A DNA stretch of 64,000 nucleotides, from the NCBI GenBank assembly GCA_030248065.1, contig JASAMV010001632.1, positions 22,528 through 86,527 of the forward strand, read 5' to 3'. Source of the stretch: Rhynchonema sp. JSB1_4. Its lineage: Eukaryota > Nematoda > Chromadorea > Monhysterida > Xyalidae. Position 1 is the first letter of the stretch. Each line of letters opens with the position of its first letter. The notes beneath the pieces were generated by a model, which worked only from the letters and a program-made list of their open reading frames with translations, ran no database searches and was not told the origin of the DNA. Below are positions 11,646 through 24,563 of this stretch, in pieces. The position numbers and the translations under genes are program-made.

Positions 11646-14600
11646 ATGGCCACTTGGCAACCCATTGGTTCACACGTCAGCTGCAAGGTCGAGGACTCAA
11701 TCGGTGTCATCAAACTCGATTCACCAAATACAAAAGTACGTACTGTTATATCGTTATGTTTCGCCAATTTTTTTAATTGGCAGTTTATTTCAGGAAAACG
11801 TGCTCAACCATGCCGTCCAGTCAGAGCTCGGTGATGCTTTCAATAAGATGGCCAATGACACCAATGTCAAAGGTGTCGTGTTCATGTCGGGCAAACCCAA
11901 CAGTTTCATTGCTGGTGCTGATGTCAAGTTGGTTGTTCACGCAATTTTAAATGTGCAATACAGTTTGTTGGCCATTACTTTTGAACTTCGGAGCAAACCA
12001 TGTCCAATGGTGGCTAGTCCAGTGTCATTGTTGGACTGCGGCAGCCTGTCCTCTAATCTCTTCTTCCGAGCTGCAAAAACAATGCTGTTTTGTCAGAATG
12101 TTATCGGCATGCAAGACGGAGAAGGAGGTCTACGACATTGCCAAGGGCGGTCAGGAAGCATTCAACAGAATGGAACAAAGTCCCAAACCGATCGTGGCTG
12201 CCATCATGGGCACGTGCATGGGTGGCGGATTTGAGGTGTGTTCCTATTTGTGCATGTTCACACATACCGCACTGCGTGCATCGTACATAATTCAATGAAG
12301 TTGATCTAGATTGTAAACAGCTTTCCTTCAATCGCACTTTGCAGCTTGCACTAGCCTGCCATTACCGTATCGCGGTTGCCGATTCGAAAACCAAACTTGC
12401 ACTGCCTGAAGTCATGCTCGGACTACTGCCTGGTGCTGGTGGCACACAACGATTTATGAGATATGTACGTCGTCAACGGCATAACCTTCTTATTTACATA
12501 CTAGCGCACGGCATTTTGCAGACTTCATTCACTGATGCATTAACCTACTGCACAACCGGCAAGAACTTGGTGCCAGTCAAAGCCAAGAAGTTGGGCATTG
12601 TTCACCAAGTTGTGCAACCACTTGGACCCGGACTGGAGCCCGCAGATGTCAGCACTCATCATTATCTCGAACAAGTCGCTGTCCAAACTGCGCAGTGCGT
12701 TCTTGGTGGTTCATATCAGCAGGCATGGCTTTCAAGATTTGGCTGTATTCAACGATTGTTTGATGTTTCAGAGATCTCGTGTCCGGAGCTCTCAAGACCA
12801 CAAAAGACAAACCACTTCTCAAACGTTGGCGATTCCAAGTATTCAACAATTTGAGTCTACTGTGTACGTGTAACATCACATTCTAGGGATCGTTGACTTT
12901 CTGTTGTCAATCGGACTGATTCGTGATCGTCTCTTCTTCCCATTCATCGACTATATGTTCAACAGACAACTAAAGAAAGTTGGTGGCGGCGATAAATATC
13001 CGGCGCCGAAGAAAATCCTCGAAGTACTCAAAGTTGGTCTAGCAAAGGGCGAGGCGGCCGGGTTCGAAGCGGAAGCAAAGGTTTGTTGAATGATTGTTTT
13101 TGCAATATTGTTGCTCGCAAATTATTGTTTGTCATGTCAGGGCTTCAGCCAACTAGCGATGACCAAAGAGTCGGCAGCCTTGATCGGTCTGTTTCACAGT
13201 CAGACTGCGTGCAAGAAGAATACCTACGGTGATCCAGCGCGGCCACCAAAGTGAGAATCAACCGCTGTCGCAAACGAACAGCTTCAATGTTGTCAATTAC
13301 CAAAAGAACTCCGAAATTTCAGGAAGTTGGGCGTATTGGGTGCTGGTTTGATGGGTGCTGGCATTTGTGCCGTGTCGATATCACGTGGTTATCCTACCGT
13401 GATCAAAGACATGAACACGACAGCACTGTCGAACGCTCAGAATCACATTTATCAATATTTGAACAAAGGCGCCAAGCAGAAGAAACACAGCACGTCAGTC
13501 CCGTTATCTTAGTTCTTCTTTATTCGTGTTTTTGTTCTGAGACCAAAAGCTTCGTGCAAGTTTGCTGCATACTCAAAACGGTTGCTGTTGACTGCTTGCA
13601 GATTTGACCGCGACACATGGATGTCCCGAATTATACCATCCGTTTCCTACACCGATTTCCGAAATGTCGACTTGGTCATCGAAGCTGTGTTTGAGGATTT
13701 GGCGCTCAAACAGAAAATCGTGCAGGAAATCGAACAGGTCTGGTGGCAGAAAACCTTGAAAAGAAATCTGTTTGAAGGTAATGATGTCGACTGATTGCAC
13801 TATTGCAGTACCTGCCCGCGCACGCCGTCTTTGCCACCAACACATCAGCACTGCCAATCGCTCAAATCGCCTCAGCGAGCAAACGACCAGAAAATGTCGG
13901 TGATTGGTGTTATCTGATTGCATGTTTCTTCTGATTACATTCACGTGCTTTCAAATGCTATTATTGTGACTTCAGGTAATCGGCATGCACTACTTTTCGC
14001 CGGTCGAAAAGATGATGTTGCTTGAAATTATCACGCACGATAAAACGTCGAAAGAAACTGCTGGTTAGTGCCATCGGATTGGAGTTTTTTCAAAACACAG
14101 GCTGCCGAGGAAATTTTTCCCCGAAGTGTATCAGCTCGGGATGTTCTCGCCAAACTTTTGTCTATTTGATTGCCGCATTTGAAAACCAAGAAACAATTAA
14201 TTCTAAGGTAAATAATGTTCGAACTGTTGTTCAGCTGCGGCCGTGCAAGTTGGCTTGAAACAGGGCAAAACAGTGATTGTTGTCAAAGACGGGCCGGGAT
14301 TCTATGTTGTACGAGCACTTGGGCCGATGATGGCCGAAGTGATGCGATTGTTCCAGGTTTGGTTTGTGGTCGTTACTTCCAATTATCTATCTCAACACCC
14401 GATTTCAACTCATTTTTCATGTAATTGCATAGATTGGATGCAGGAAGGTGTGAATCCGAAAGAACTGGACAGTTTCACTCGATCGTTCGGCTGGCCAGTC
14501 GGCACGGCAACGTTGGCCGATGAAGTCGGCATCGATGTGGCTGCACATGTCGCCAGCTTCCTCGGTTGGTTACCTTCGCAGTTTGCTTCGCATGGATTTG

Positions 14601-16001
14601 CTGTCGCACTGCCGTTTATCTGCTTGTCTTTGTACTGGCCGCCACCCCACCACATAATTACAACGACACGGATTATCGTGCCAATGTACATCCCAATTTC
14701 AGGCAAGGCTCTGGGCGAACGTGCCGGTGGTTCTGATCCGAGAATATTGGAGGATATGGTGTCACAAGGATTGCTGGGTTGGTGCCCAGTTCATGTTGAA
14801 TTTTACAGCTATACCTTTCGCAAAATTATGCGTTCACCAACGCTTACATTCAGGCAAGAAGAGCAAGAAAGGTATTTTCACATATGACGGCAAGAAGAAG
14901 GAAGTGAACAAAGCAGCCGAGGAAATCATCAAGAATTACGCCACTCCGAAACGGGGCTGGTGGGTGGTTGCTTTGGCTTGTTTTGAGGTGATGTTTCAAT
15001 AAACTGATACTAATATAACGATGTGCTTCAATACAATTTTTTCAATATATTATAATATAATAAATTGTGCTGTTGCAGTGATTCGACGGAGGATCGTCAA
15101 CTGCGTTTGGCATGTCGGTTCATCAATGAAGCGGTGTTGTGTCTGGAAGAAGGCATACTCAGTCGGCCAGGTGATGGTGATATCGGCGCTGTGTTTGGCA
15201 TTGGATTCCCGCCGTTCTGGGGAGGTGCGTTGGTGCTGTTTGTGCTCAGGTGACGGTTCTGCCGGTTCTGTTGAAAGCCGATGGCCATGATAAGTGGCAA
15301 ATGTGCAAATGCAAGTTTTATCACAAAGTTTTCCAGCTGCTATTAGACTTAGATTTCCTTATCTTAGGTGCAAATTGACTGATCTTATTTGGGCATTTTA
15401 CGTGCAAAATTAAAAGTTCTGGTCGCAATTTGCTCCTAATGCAGCGGATCCAAGGGGCCATGCATTTGTCAAAGTGGCCTATGCCTTTCGGAAAAAGTAG
15501 GGAAAAGGACCCATAAAGTTCAGTAAGTCAGTTTAAAGGTCTAAAACTTGCACGTCAGAAACACCCATTTCCAATGAACTTTGGCAGTTGCAAAGTGCCA
15601 AGCGCGCCCGGCCATTATTGTATATAGCATTTGTCGGTATAAAAGCGCCAATTTTCAAACAATCACTGGCTAAAAATGACTTCAAAAAACGGGACAAACA
15701 CTGGATAGAAATAATATTTTGAATTTGGCCAAAAGCTGGATCCGCCACTGGCTCCTGACCTCCCAATCAATCTCATCTCAGGTGCAAATAAATTTTTTTA
15801 GATAACTAAAACCAGTGGTTCTAGCGTTTACTCGTTTATTATCGTGCAGGACCATTCCGATTTGTCGACCTTTACGGTGCCGATCGACTGGTGGCACAAA
15901 TGGAGCGATTCCACGCCGCCTACGGTGGCGCAGAATTTGTGCCGTGCAAGACACTGCTCGATCACGCAAAGGACACCACTAAGAGGTTCTATCCTTCCTA
16001 G
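11646..16001 (+). CDS. HADHA: Mitochondrial trifunctional enzyme alpha subunit (enoyl-CoA hydratase / 3-hydroxyacyl-CoA dehydrogenase)
   Basis: It catalyses the hydratase and NAD-linked dehydrogenase steps of long-chain fatty-acid beta-oxidation at the inner mitochondrial membrane, paired with HADHB. Hydratase blocks: [55 protein letters not shown] and [11 protein letters not shown], with the oxyanion-hole glycines and the catalytic Glu of LPEV. Linker: [12 protein letters not shown], then [20 protein letters not shown]. Dehydrogenase: [17 protein letters not shown] (Rossmann GxGxxG), [37 protein letters not shown] (catalytic His), and [18 protein letters not shown]. The C-terminal domain ends [20 protein letters not shown]...FYPS at 15999-16001. 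All blocks occur in order across many short introns (the first is 11736-11793, 58 nt). The last intron (about 15224-15848) is larger and repeat-like. The true N-terminus (presequence) is uncertain. Confidence 0.93.
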
Positions 16002-17574
16002 CTGCCTGATATGGTTAATAATTAGCGCCAATTATACAATTTTGATTGTTAGTTTAGCTGTTGTTGTTATACACAATTGATCGCTCTATGATTAGATGTA
16101 CGCCACTTGTTTATTTAGCTTGTTGCTACGTTGTATTGCACGTTGTTGAATGATTGACTTCTTGCTGTTTCCTACAGGCTAATGGATGGACATATGCATT
16201 TCCGTTTTATTTATTAACGCAGTGATTTGTTTTGTCGTTTTTCACGGATATAATGTTTACGTAATCGACTATAGACAGCGAGCGGGTACGTTGATTGAAA
16301 TGTCGTTGGATTCGCACTTAGTGGGTCTAGTTCAATGTTTCCTTTAGGGCCAACCTACCAATACAGCTTTTTTGTCGTCGACATGGTATATGAATCGGTC
16401 AAATTTAATCCGCCAGGTTAGTTTTTCAGATTAATTGTCAAAATTAAATTAATCGCGCGTGAAGCTGGTCTTAAGTACCAGGCAAGGCATTCTTTAATCG
16501 ACCATCTTAAAAAAATCCGTATTACTGCTATGATAAGCACGTGCGATTCAATTGCTCAATTCATTGGAAACATCCAAATACCATGTCGATGACAAAAAAT
16601 ACTGTACAAAACTGGTGTGCTTTTGGTTTCTGACAATTGTTGCGTCATTAGTGCCCCGCCTCATTGTCTGATGTTGACATTGCATCAGAAACAGTTCGTC
16701 ATCACTCGTCTAAATTCTAGGAAGGTACCCTGAATTTATTTACTTGTGATTACTCCTGGCTGGGTGGTGATTGGTTTTGGTCTCTTCAATCTTGTACACG
16801 GTGTTTGGAAAATCAACTGTGACGGTTCAATTCGAGTGTGATTTTTTCTACAACGAAATATTTCAAAAAATATTCATGACATTACTGTGGCAACAATTAA
16901 TAATAAATTATGAGCAGGAACAATATTACATTGGGTTCAATACGTTAAACCTGTTTGAAATAAATTAAACAGTGTGCTGGTTCCCTCATGCAACGAACAA
17001 AATACGCTTTCCCATCCAAAGCAATCACAATTGTAACATTGAAAAAAGGCCGTCAATACATCCACATCACAATAAAAAATCGACGCCTAAAGAGAACAAA
17101 AGAGGAGGCATGAAATTTCCCGGCACCACAAAGAAAAAATGAATTAGACGGATAGTTGCTAAACACAAACAACATTTCTTTTGAGAAGAAATTCATGATG
17201 AAGAATTTCAGTGGTGCAGTTGTTGAAAATGGTGCAGTAAATTAAAATACCTTTCAAAAACAATATAAATTCATCATAAAAATAATTCGGTACAATAACG
17301 GTGGGAACGATTCTTCTCCAACAAAAAACAGCTCCAAAACCGAACAACAAACACAGCCTAATCTTAGCGATAACAAAACTTCCACTCAGATGGTCTCATT
17401 TGTTTCAACCGAACTTATCGAATAATATACTCCAGTAGTCAAAGTAAAAACACCAACAGTTCCTAGTTTCATAGAAATTTTCCGTAATCAAACCCAAACG
17501 TCAATCTCCCATTCAGGCGCAAAATCAATGCACAATAATCATAATCAATACGACACGCATACCAACCAATCAAT
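16002..17574. other. Intergenic, convergent 3' flanks
   Basis: AT-rich DNA between the stops of HADHA (+) and TFG (-). No gene, RNA gene or transposon ends could be supported. Confidence 0.5.
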
Positions 17575-20231
17575 TCACTGCTGCTGTGGTGGCTGTGCGT
17601 AACTGACAAAGCTCGGACGCACGTACTGACCGCCCATCAGGCCACCGGGTCGCGCAAACGGATTCGCTCCCGGTTGGAAATTGGTGGCCATTGGGGGTGG
17701 TCCTATGGGTCCACTTGGGGGTGCTGCCGCCGGTTGTTGTTGTTGTTGAGGGTGTGCACCCATACCTGCAGGAGGGGGTGTTGGACTGCCGTAGGCTTGC
17801 GCCTGACTGCTGGGGGGCTGCATTTGTGGCTGTTGTTGGTAGGGCGATGCGGCCATCGGTTGCGGGGCTGTTTGACCCATCATTTGCGGCGGGGCTGGAA
17901 AGAGTATCACGGACGGTTGAGTGAATAACAAAGACAGAGTCTGAGGAACGAAACCACCAACCCAACGGTTGCTGCGGTGGTGCCGGATGTTGTTGTTGCA
18001 TTGGTGGTGGTGGTGCCGCTTGACTTGTCGGTGGCGCACCGTACGGATTCGGCGGCATCGCTTGGCTCGTGGGCGGACTGCAAAATCAAGCACACAACAC
18101 ACGTGCCCAAGTCCTATTTTTATCATCACAACCATAAATCAATCTTACGCTGGTGGTTGCGGTGGCTGCGCTTGCTGTTGTTGTTGTTGTGCAAACATTG
18201 AGCTTGCCATTGGCGGCTGCGGTGGGGCGCCGGACAGTGGTGCGAATGCTTGCGGCATACCGTTCATTATTGCTGCAAATTGAGTCTGGCTGTTGCACTA
18301 ATCAAAAGCAAAATACAATTATCTGTGCTGTGTCTGTCCACATAAACACACAAGTTGGCACAGGCGGTCCACCCGGGTTCATCTGTTGATGCACAGTTGG
18401 CTGGATGGTGGCCACATTCTCAGCTGTCGGTTGTGGCGGTTGCGGCTCTGGCTGGGCTGGTGGTGCGTTGGCTTGTCTGAATCAAAAAAGGATTGTCGCG
18501 TGCCCTGCAAATACTTGCTAAAACAAACTGCTCACTTCGTGTAGAAATCGGCGGCGGGTGGCATTGGCGGTGCGGACACAGCCGACACCGACGAACGACC
18601 GCCTGGTGTATCTGGCTGTGGTGACGCTGTAAATAGTGATGTGTCGGTCACATTATGTGGCAAGATATGTAATCGCTAGGACACGTACCGTTGCTGCGAG
18701 AATACGGCGGCGCCATCGGCTCACTCGGTGGCAAATGTTGTTGTTGCTGGTGGTAATGTTGAACTTCGTCAGACGCCTCGGATTGACGTGGTGATCTGTA
18801 AGATCTATCTATGCCCATAAGTTCAAAATTATATTTTTTTGCTGAGTTGAAACTCACCGCTGCGGTTCATGTTGTTTTTGTAGTGGATCGAATTCCCGAC
18901 TTTGTTCGATCACCTGCTGCTGATTGGCGCGTGGCATGTACTGCTGCGATCCATCATCGTGCATTGGCAAGCCTACACAAAGATTTAGCGGTTGTTCACA
19001 CTATTCTAATACTGTATATCGCAAAAAACCTGACGGGAAAAACCCACATGCCACAACTTTGACATTGCTATGAAATTGTTTCGTAGTCTGCTAGTAGACT
19101 CCACAGTGAATAAACACAAGTGGTGAGTATGGCACTCACTTTCACGTCTATACGATTGCGTATCACTCTCAATATCATCCGGCACCGCTGGTCCGTTGTG
19201 TGCGTGGCCGTGGCCGCGACCCGCTTGGCCGCCCGCCTTCGGTTCGAGATCGAGATGGTCCATAAGTCGGATCGTTTGATCACGAATTCGTCGCAACTCG
19301 TTACGAATGTGTTCGACCTCGTCAGATTCCAATGGACGCGGCTCATCATTAACTGAAATGTAGCAGTCCTGCTCTCAGATTTCACAACTGCGTAACACCG
19401 ATATATTCTGAAGAGGCAGAAAACACTTACCAAACAATGTCAACTTCAGCTGAGCGTTTGACTGAATGGCAAACGACAAGTCACTGTCATCGCTGATGGT
19501 GATCAAATCATTATCTGCGAAGAATTCCACCGCTGAGTCATAAATTTAAGGAATTAAGGCGTGATTTGCATTTGCATTTATGCAGTGCTGTGGCTACTTT
19601 TGCGGGGCTGGTAGGGTACATAGGTGGAAAAATCCGGGGCGGGTAGGGGGTAATGTTGATTGATTTGTTGCCAACGCTCGGTAGTTGTGGTCGCGTTATT
19701 GACTGAAGATGTCCTACAGATCTTCTGCGCATTTGATCGGGTTTCGCCACAGATCGATTGGGCTCGTGGATAGTGTACCTGGAATCTTGGGGGGGGAATC
19801 CGGTTTGGGGGGGGGGAGATTTTTCGGGGCGGGTAGGGTACCGGAGCGAGGCGGGTAGCGGGGTAGTGTACCAGGCCGGGGCGGGCAGGGTACCATTGGG
19901 GGACCCCCTCCCCCCAGCCACAGCACTGCATTTATGCAAACAATACGCTATGTGCACCAGAGTTACAGACACTCGAAATTTTCAAGATCTTGACATGAGC
20001 GGCGTAAGCAAGGGCATCCAAAGCAAAATACGAACCGTCATCAGCGTATTTGAGCGTAACATTATCCTGCGACGATATGCGTCCCTTGAATATGCGTTGC
20101 ATCATCACCAAGAGCTCATTGTAGGTGATATCGACATTGTGAATGGGCACTTTGCGAATATCGCCGCCGAGTCGAGCTTTGATCACCAACATGCCGGCAG
20201 ATCTGTGCGCGTTCTCACTCAAAACGGGCAT
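17575..20231 (-). CDS. TFG: TFG (Trk-fused gene) homologue, ER exit-site protein
   Basis: TFG organises COPII vesicle budding at ER exit sites. Exon 1 (20231-20036) gives the PB1 domain start: MLVIKARLGGDIRKVPIHN then ITYNELLVMMQRIFKGRISS. Exon 2 (19514-19431) contines with NDLITISDDSDLSFAIQSN. The codon split GAC-G|AT restores frame across intron 1. Exon 3 (about 19354-19137) begins EPRPLESDEVEHIRNELRR and continues IRDQTIRLMDHLDLEP, a predicted coiled coil. Further exons are Pro/Gln-rich, ending FARPGGLMGGQYVRPSFVSY and AQPPQQQ at 17575. Order (PB1, coiled coil, P/Q-rich tail) and PB1 identity match TFG. Intron 1 carries a transposon (19583-19928). The start at 20231 gives MPVLSENAHRSAG before the PB1 strand, similar in length to known family members. 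Confidence 0.9.
19583..19928. mobile_element. Non-autonomous hAT-like element in TFG intron 1, TSD catttatg
   Basis: The ends are CAGTGCTGTGGCT and AGCCACAGCACTG, a perfect 13-bp inverted repeat. It is flanked by catttatg at 19575-19582 and 19929-19936. It is 346 bp with no ORF. The subterminal DNA repeats GGCGGGTAGGGTAC / GCGGGTAGCGGGG words on both sides. Confidence 0.9.
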
Positions 20232-21333
20232 CAATGCAATGAAACTGTGACGCTGTGAATTCAAGTGCTGCAAACGGAACGGAATAGTAAAACTTTTGAC
20301 TTAAAAACTACAAGGTATAAAAAACAGCTCATGAAATCAGGTTTTGTGTTTGTTTTCCTTGCGTTGGGGTTGGAAACCACCGCCGCCAAGTGCGGACAGA
20401 AATCTTCACAAACAGCACCAACGCTGCAGGACGGCCTAAAAGCCTGAACCTGACCCTTAGGGGGGATGGGGGAAGGGTATCTATCTCGAGCCGACCCCAA
20501 AGGGTATCTTGAGTAACTAGATTTATGCTTTTGAAAGGCAAAAATAGGTCTTTCGACCTCGGAACCCCTAAAAATCGCGCGCTACCCAATAATGGTCATT
20601 TTAGGCCAATTTTGGGCAAAAATGAAAAAAGTGCCTATTTTTAGGCCAATTTTGCAGTAAAATTGCATGCAAAAAACGGCCTTTTTTCGCCTTTTGACGG
20701 ACCATAAGGGTATCTTGGGCAGCCTCTGGGGAGTATCTCGAGGAACTCCGAAACCTTCCCCCCCTGGGGTATCTTGGGTCGTTTGGCCTGCCACCACACT
20801 GCTTTCTATCGACAGGCTTTCCTGGCTCAAGCCAAAGCCCAGGCCGGAAGGGAGAAAAGGGAAATTTTTTAAATTTTCTTCCTTTTTTCCCGGAAAAAAT
20901 AATGGCAATGAAAAAAGGAACGGTAAAAACCAAAAGATGACGGAGGAAAATAAAAAATGAGGAGAAAACGCAAAAAAGTGAGGAAAAAAATGAACTTAAG
21001 TACTTCCGGTAAAAATGAAAAGCGCTGAGATTTGAAGAAAGCCAGCCCTTGGACCACAAACTGACCAATTTTTCGGGATTAGCAAACCTATCATTAATCT
21101 GTAACCCCTAAGGCTACGAGTGTTTGCTGGAAGGGAAAAACACGATTTTTAATTTTAACCCCGAAAAGCCTTCTTCCCGCTACCCGATGCTTGGCAAATG
21201 CCGATATCTGTTTTTAAGAACTGGTTTTAATCGCGAAAAGTGTAATATCCGACACCTTAGAAAAACATGCCGATACCCGGCGGGCGGCGGAATCCCGATA
21301 GTATGCGAGAGCACGATAGAATCGCATTTGAAA
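20232..21333. repeat. TFG upstream region filled with degenerate repeats
   Basis: The TFG promoter must lie at the left edge. GGGTATCTTG-type words recur at 20476-20780 (GGGTATCTATCTCGAG, GGGTATCTTGAG, GGGTATCTTGGGC, GGGTATCTTGGGTCG). From 21180 GCCGATA words appear (as at 4860). It looks like decayed transposons of the same design as the bounded ones, but I could not find paired ends. No gene supported. Confidence 0.5.
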
Positions 21334-22199
21334 CAGAGGTCGCAATCGGGCCGGCCCGACCTCAGGCCGGAGATTTAGAGGGTCGGGCCGGGCCGGGCAC
21401 CCGGCCGGAAGCTTCTGAAGTGACTTATTTTACTGAAAAAGTAGGGATTTTTTGTCATCAAAAATACTAAAAGTTCAAACGGATTCGGCAAGTAAGTGAT
21501 CAGTATTCTCTATCTGACGACTTTTTCATGGAAAACAATGAATTTTCAACCAAAAGGTTAAAAAAATCGCGAAAATTATGACAAAAATTGGGTTAAAATT
21601 AGGCATGGGCACAATACCCAATACCACCCAATACCCAATACCTGGTATTGGGTGTGGTATTGGGTACCCAATACTGACCCAATACCTGGTATTGGTATTG
21701 GATGTTGGGCGGCGCGCTTGGTATTGGGTATTGGGTGGGTGCGATTCCATTTAGGCAATACCAAAATGACCCATAATTTGTCTAATTTTTTCTAGTCTTT
21801 CCCTCAAATTGATGGTTTCCGATCAGAAATTCTTTCGAGTGTCTATACCAGACAACTGAACTTGCCTCTCAAATGAGAGAAAAGCACTTTAATCATCATT
21901 TTAAACGACCAAAAAGTCAAAATTTTCCCAGATGGTAATCTTCAACTTTGGTATTGGGTCAGGTATTGGGTATTGGGTGCCACGCCTGGTATTGGGTATT
22001 GGGTGGGTCTGCTCAGCTGGTATTGGGTATTGAGTATTGGGTCAGAGGCCAGGTATTGGGTATTGGGTGGGCCTAAAAATCGATATTGTGCCCATGCCCA
22101 GTTAAAATCTGAGCCAAAATTTCGGGCCGGGCCGGAGCCGGAGATTTGGGGGCTCGGGCCGGGCCGAGCCGGCCAAACCCGGCCCGATTGCGACCTCTG
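21334..22199. mobile_element. Non-autonomous hAT-like element, TSD atttgaaa
   Basis: The left end is CAGAGGTCGCAATCGGGCC and the right end is its complement GGCCCGATTGCGACCTCTG. Flanks are atttgaaa at 21326-21333 and 22200-22207. Subterminal arrays of CGGGCCGGGCCGG words sit at both ends. The interior is interrupted by a second element rich in TATTGGG words. Confidence 0.9.
21601..22100. mobile_element. Nested element with TATTGGG arrays
   Basis: The left end AGGCATGGGCACAATA pairs with the right end TATTGTGCCCATGCCCAG. The flanks look like a duplication of ttaaaat (TTAAAATT before, TTAAAATC after). Both sides carry tandem TATTGGGTATTGGGT (or its complement), about a dozen copies in total. 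No ORF. It is inserted in the element 21334-22199, so it is younger. Confidence 0.7.
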
Positions 22200-22787
22200 A
22201 TTTGAAACTAGAAAAACCAAAGTTGAATTCAAATTGTTTCGAGAAATAATTTGACAGAAAACATTTTTCAGATCCTATCTACGGCCAGCCGATTCCAAGT
22301 AAGGAAAAACCATTTTATTGCCGAAAAACGGGCTTTTTTCGAAGCCGGATAAATGTCCAAAATCAATTTCCGAAAAAATTATCGATAACTTACTTTTTTC
22401 GAAAATGTGTTTTTTGGTCCAAAAAAATAAGAATTGATGAAATGTTGGCGAAAAGTTATCTTGAGGGTTCACAACGATGTCATAAAATCGTTTTGAAAGA
22501 GATCAAAAACGACCTATAAAAGCGGGGTAGTACCTGGGGGGGTGGGGGGTCCCCCAAATTCATCTCTATCGTGAACACATTTTGATTGCATCTATCTGTC
22601 GTCAACACTTTTGGGCTAATCTATCTATCGTCAACAAATTCTGGGAACAATCTATCTATCGTCAACAACAATCGACCCCAAAATTGATATTTTTGACTCA
22701 AAATTGGTATTTTTCACCCCAAATGCCCAAATAGGCAAAAAAATCGCGCGCAGTACATCTGAGTGCATTTTCATTAATATTTACACA
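22200..22787. repeat. Repeat region with CTATCTATCGTCAACA words
   Basis: Bases 22560-22675 contain ATCTCTATCGTGAACAC, ATCTATCTGTCGTCAACAC and two copies of CTATCTATCGTCAACA, spaced about 35-45 bp. The same words occur at 25870-26005. GTAGTACCTGGGGGG at 22528 looks like a transposon end, but no partner was found. Confidence 0.5.
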
Positions 22788-24107
22788 CATAGTTTTTTTA
22801 GACACTTTTTAGGTGCAATTTGCACCTAAAAAATCAGAATTGCACCTAAAAATTCAGGGTTAGGTGCAAGCTTCCACCTAACATTTTGAGCCCTTATTTC
22901 CTTAATTTAGCATTTATACAGCATCTTTTAAGGTTCGAAAACCTTAGAAACGAAAAAAATGCGCTGCGCGGCTTCTTCGTTCCTTCCACTAAATTCCATC
23001 GAAACCTTTGGTGTTTGGTCGACATCGACAAAAAATATTTATTGGTCTGATTGCACTTCGCGCACAGTTAGTACCTGGTATTGGTAATAAGATTCAACAA
23101 ATACTACAGCAGAACATGACAACAGCATTAGATACCAACACAAATTAAACAAAGGGCAAAAGTAAATGAATGATAACCCCCAAAAGTGGATATGGTAACA
23201 TGAAAATTTTACTGCTTCGGAGCTCAAAGTCAAACACTCGCTTACTTCTCAATCGGTTCTCAATAATCAAACTAAAATTCAACGTGCTACAGAAATTCGG
23301 ACTTTCCTTCAAAAGTTTGTTTATGCTAAAATCAGTTGACAAGAATAAATTTTGATGAAAGAGTCACTTTGGTTAGCTGATCACACTGCACTAACACAGC
23401 ACTAAACAACCGACGGCACATTTGGTGACGCACGACACTGGAACAAAGCAGATAGGTATAAGGCAAACTACGCCAACACGAGCCCGATTTCGGAGGTGGT
23501 GAACTTGCAAAACGAAAGAGAAAATCATCATGCTCCATGTTGTATGCCACAACGTGTAACGTTTCCCAAATCAGCAGCCACGTCATGAATGTTTCACCAT
23601 TTTGCCAGCTCCGAAATCGGGCTCGTGTTGGCGTAGTTTTACTTTAAATTGTGACACAGATTATATGAAATGCACGAACAAAGTAGATACACAGCACAGA
23701 ACACAGGGATAAGGACACAAACAAACAGCAGTTTATTTCTTCCGATCATGCAAAATATTATTTTTAATGACCAATATTAGACGAGCAGACAACACCAAAT
23801 ATTAACATAATTACATGAGCAATAAATATAATGAAAAAAGGAGAGAGATAAAACGAAACATCAGGTTATGGTCTGAAAACAGGTATTTGATGTGGCATGC
23901 TTGGGAAAGCGACTATTCATTGCGTTCCAACTTTGTTGAACTTCTAAAAGCACGCAAATAGCAGTAAAACGCATGACCAGGCAAAAAACACCTAAAATCG
24001 GCGTTTTTTATTCAAAGTAGGGTTTGCACCTACTTTGGCCAGCTTGCACCTAAAAATTGGGGGGTTGCACCTAAGTTGCACCTAGTAAATTTTGAAAAAA
24101 AACCCTG
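22788..24107. mobile_element. hAT-like element with TAGGTGCAA words, TSD tttacaca
   Basis: Flanked by tttacaca at 22780-22787 and 24108-24115. The ends CATAGTTTTTTTA and (complemented) CAGGGTTTTTTTT match at 11 of 13 positions. Left subterminal DNA repeats TAGGTGCAA/TTGCACCTA; right subterminal DNA repeats TTGCACCTA at 24025-24090. An internal inverted repeat has arms near 23465-23510 and 23592-23640 sharing CTACGCCAACACGAGCCCG. Small ORFs are present but none resembles a transposase. Length 1,320 bp. Confidence 0.75.
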
Positions 24108-24132
24108 TTTACACATTATTATGTCCTTAGTA

Positions 24133-24550
24133 TATACTGGCGGAAAAACCGGTTTTTTATATTTCGTGAAAAAACCGGAAAAAACGAAAAAAAAAACGAT
24201 AAAGAACCGCAGTGTATAAGGATAGGGGAAGCTCAAATAAGGAATTTTTGACACATAAATGTTAGCACAGACACTACAGTGGTGCCTATGGGTGTTTCTG
24301 ATGCTTATTGTGACTAAAATAGTTGAAACAAGCCACATTGACATCGCCCGCGCTCGGCCAAAGTTGTTCGGAACAAAAATGTTTCCCAACTTCTGTTAAA
24401 AATTGGAAAATTTTGTGAAAAAAGACCGATGTTTCCCGGAGGCTGAGGTTTTTTTGGTTTTTTTCACGTCCAAGATGGACCCGGTTTTTTTTTCGTTTTT
24501 TTCGGCTTTTTTCAGTGAAAAAAAAACGTTTTTTTCCATCCGCCAGTATA
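24133..24550. mobile_element. MITE with TATACTGGCGGA ends
   Basis: The 12-bp inverted ends are TATACTGGCGGA and TCCGCCAGTATA. The outermost TA may be the target duplication, as for Tc1/mariner-like elements. The interior repeats AAAACCGGTTTTTT-like words at both sides. No ORF. Confidence 0.65.
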
Positions 24551-24563
24551 ACTTACCACACTA

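Noticed and set aside
20601..21068. Phe/Lys-rich open frames near 20.6-21.0 kb
   Set aside because: They come from A/T-run repeats with no conserved motif; judged non-coding.
21600..22090. Regularly repeated TATTGGG words as a possible CRISPR or telomere array
   Set aside because: No spacers of constant size, eukaryotic context, and transposon ends with target duplication explain it.
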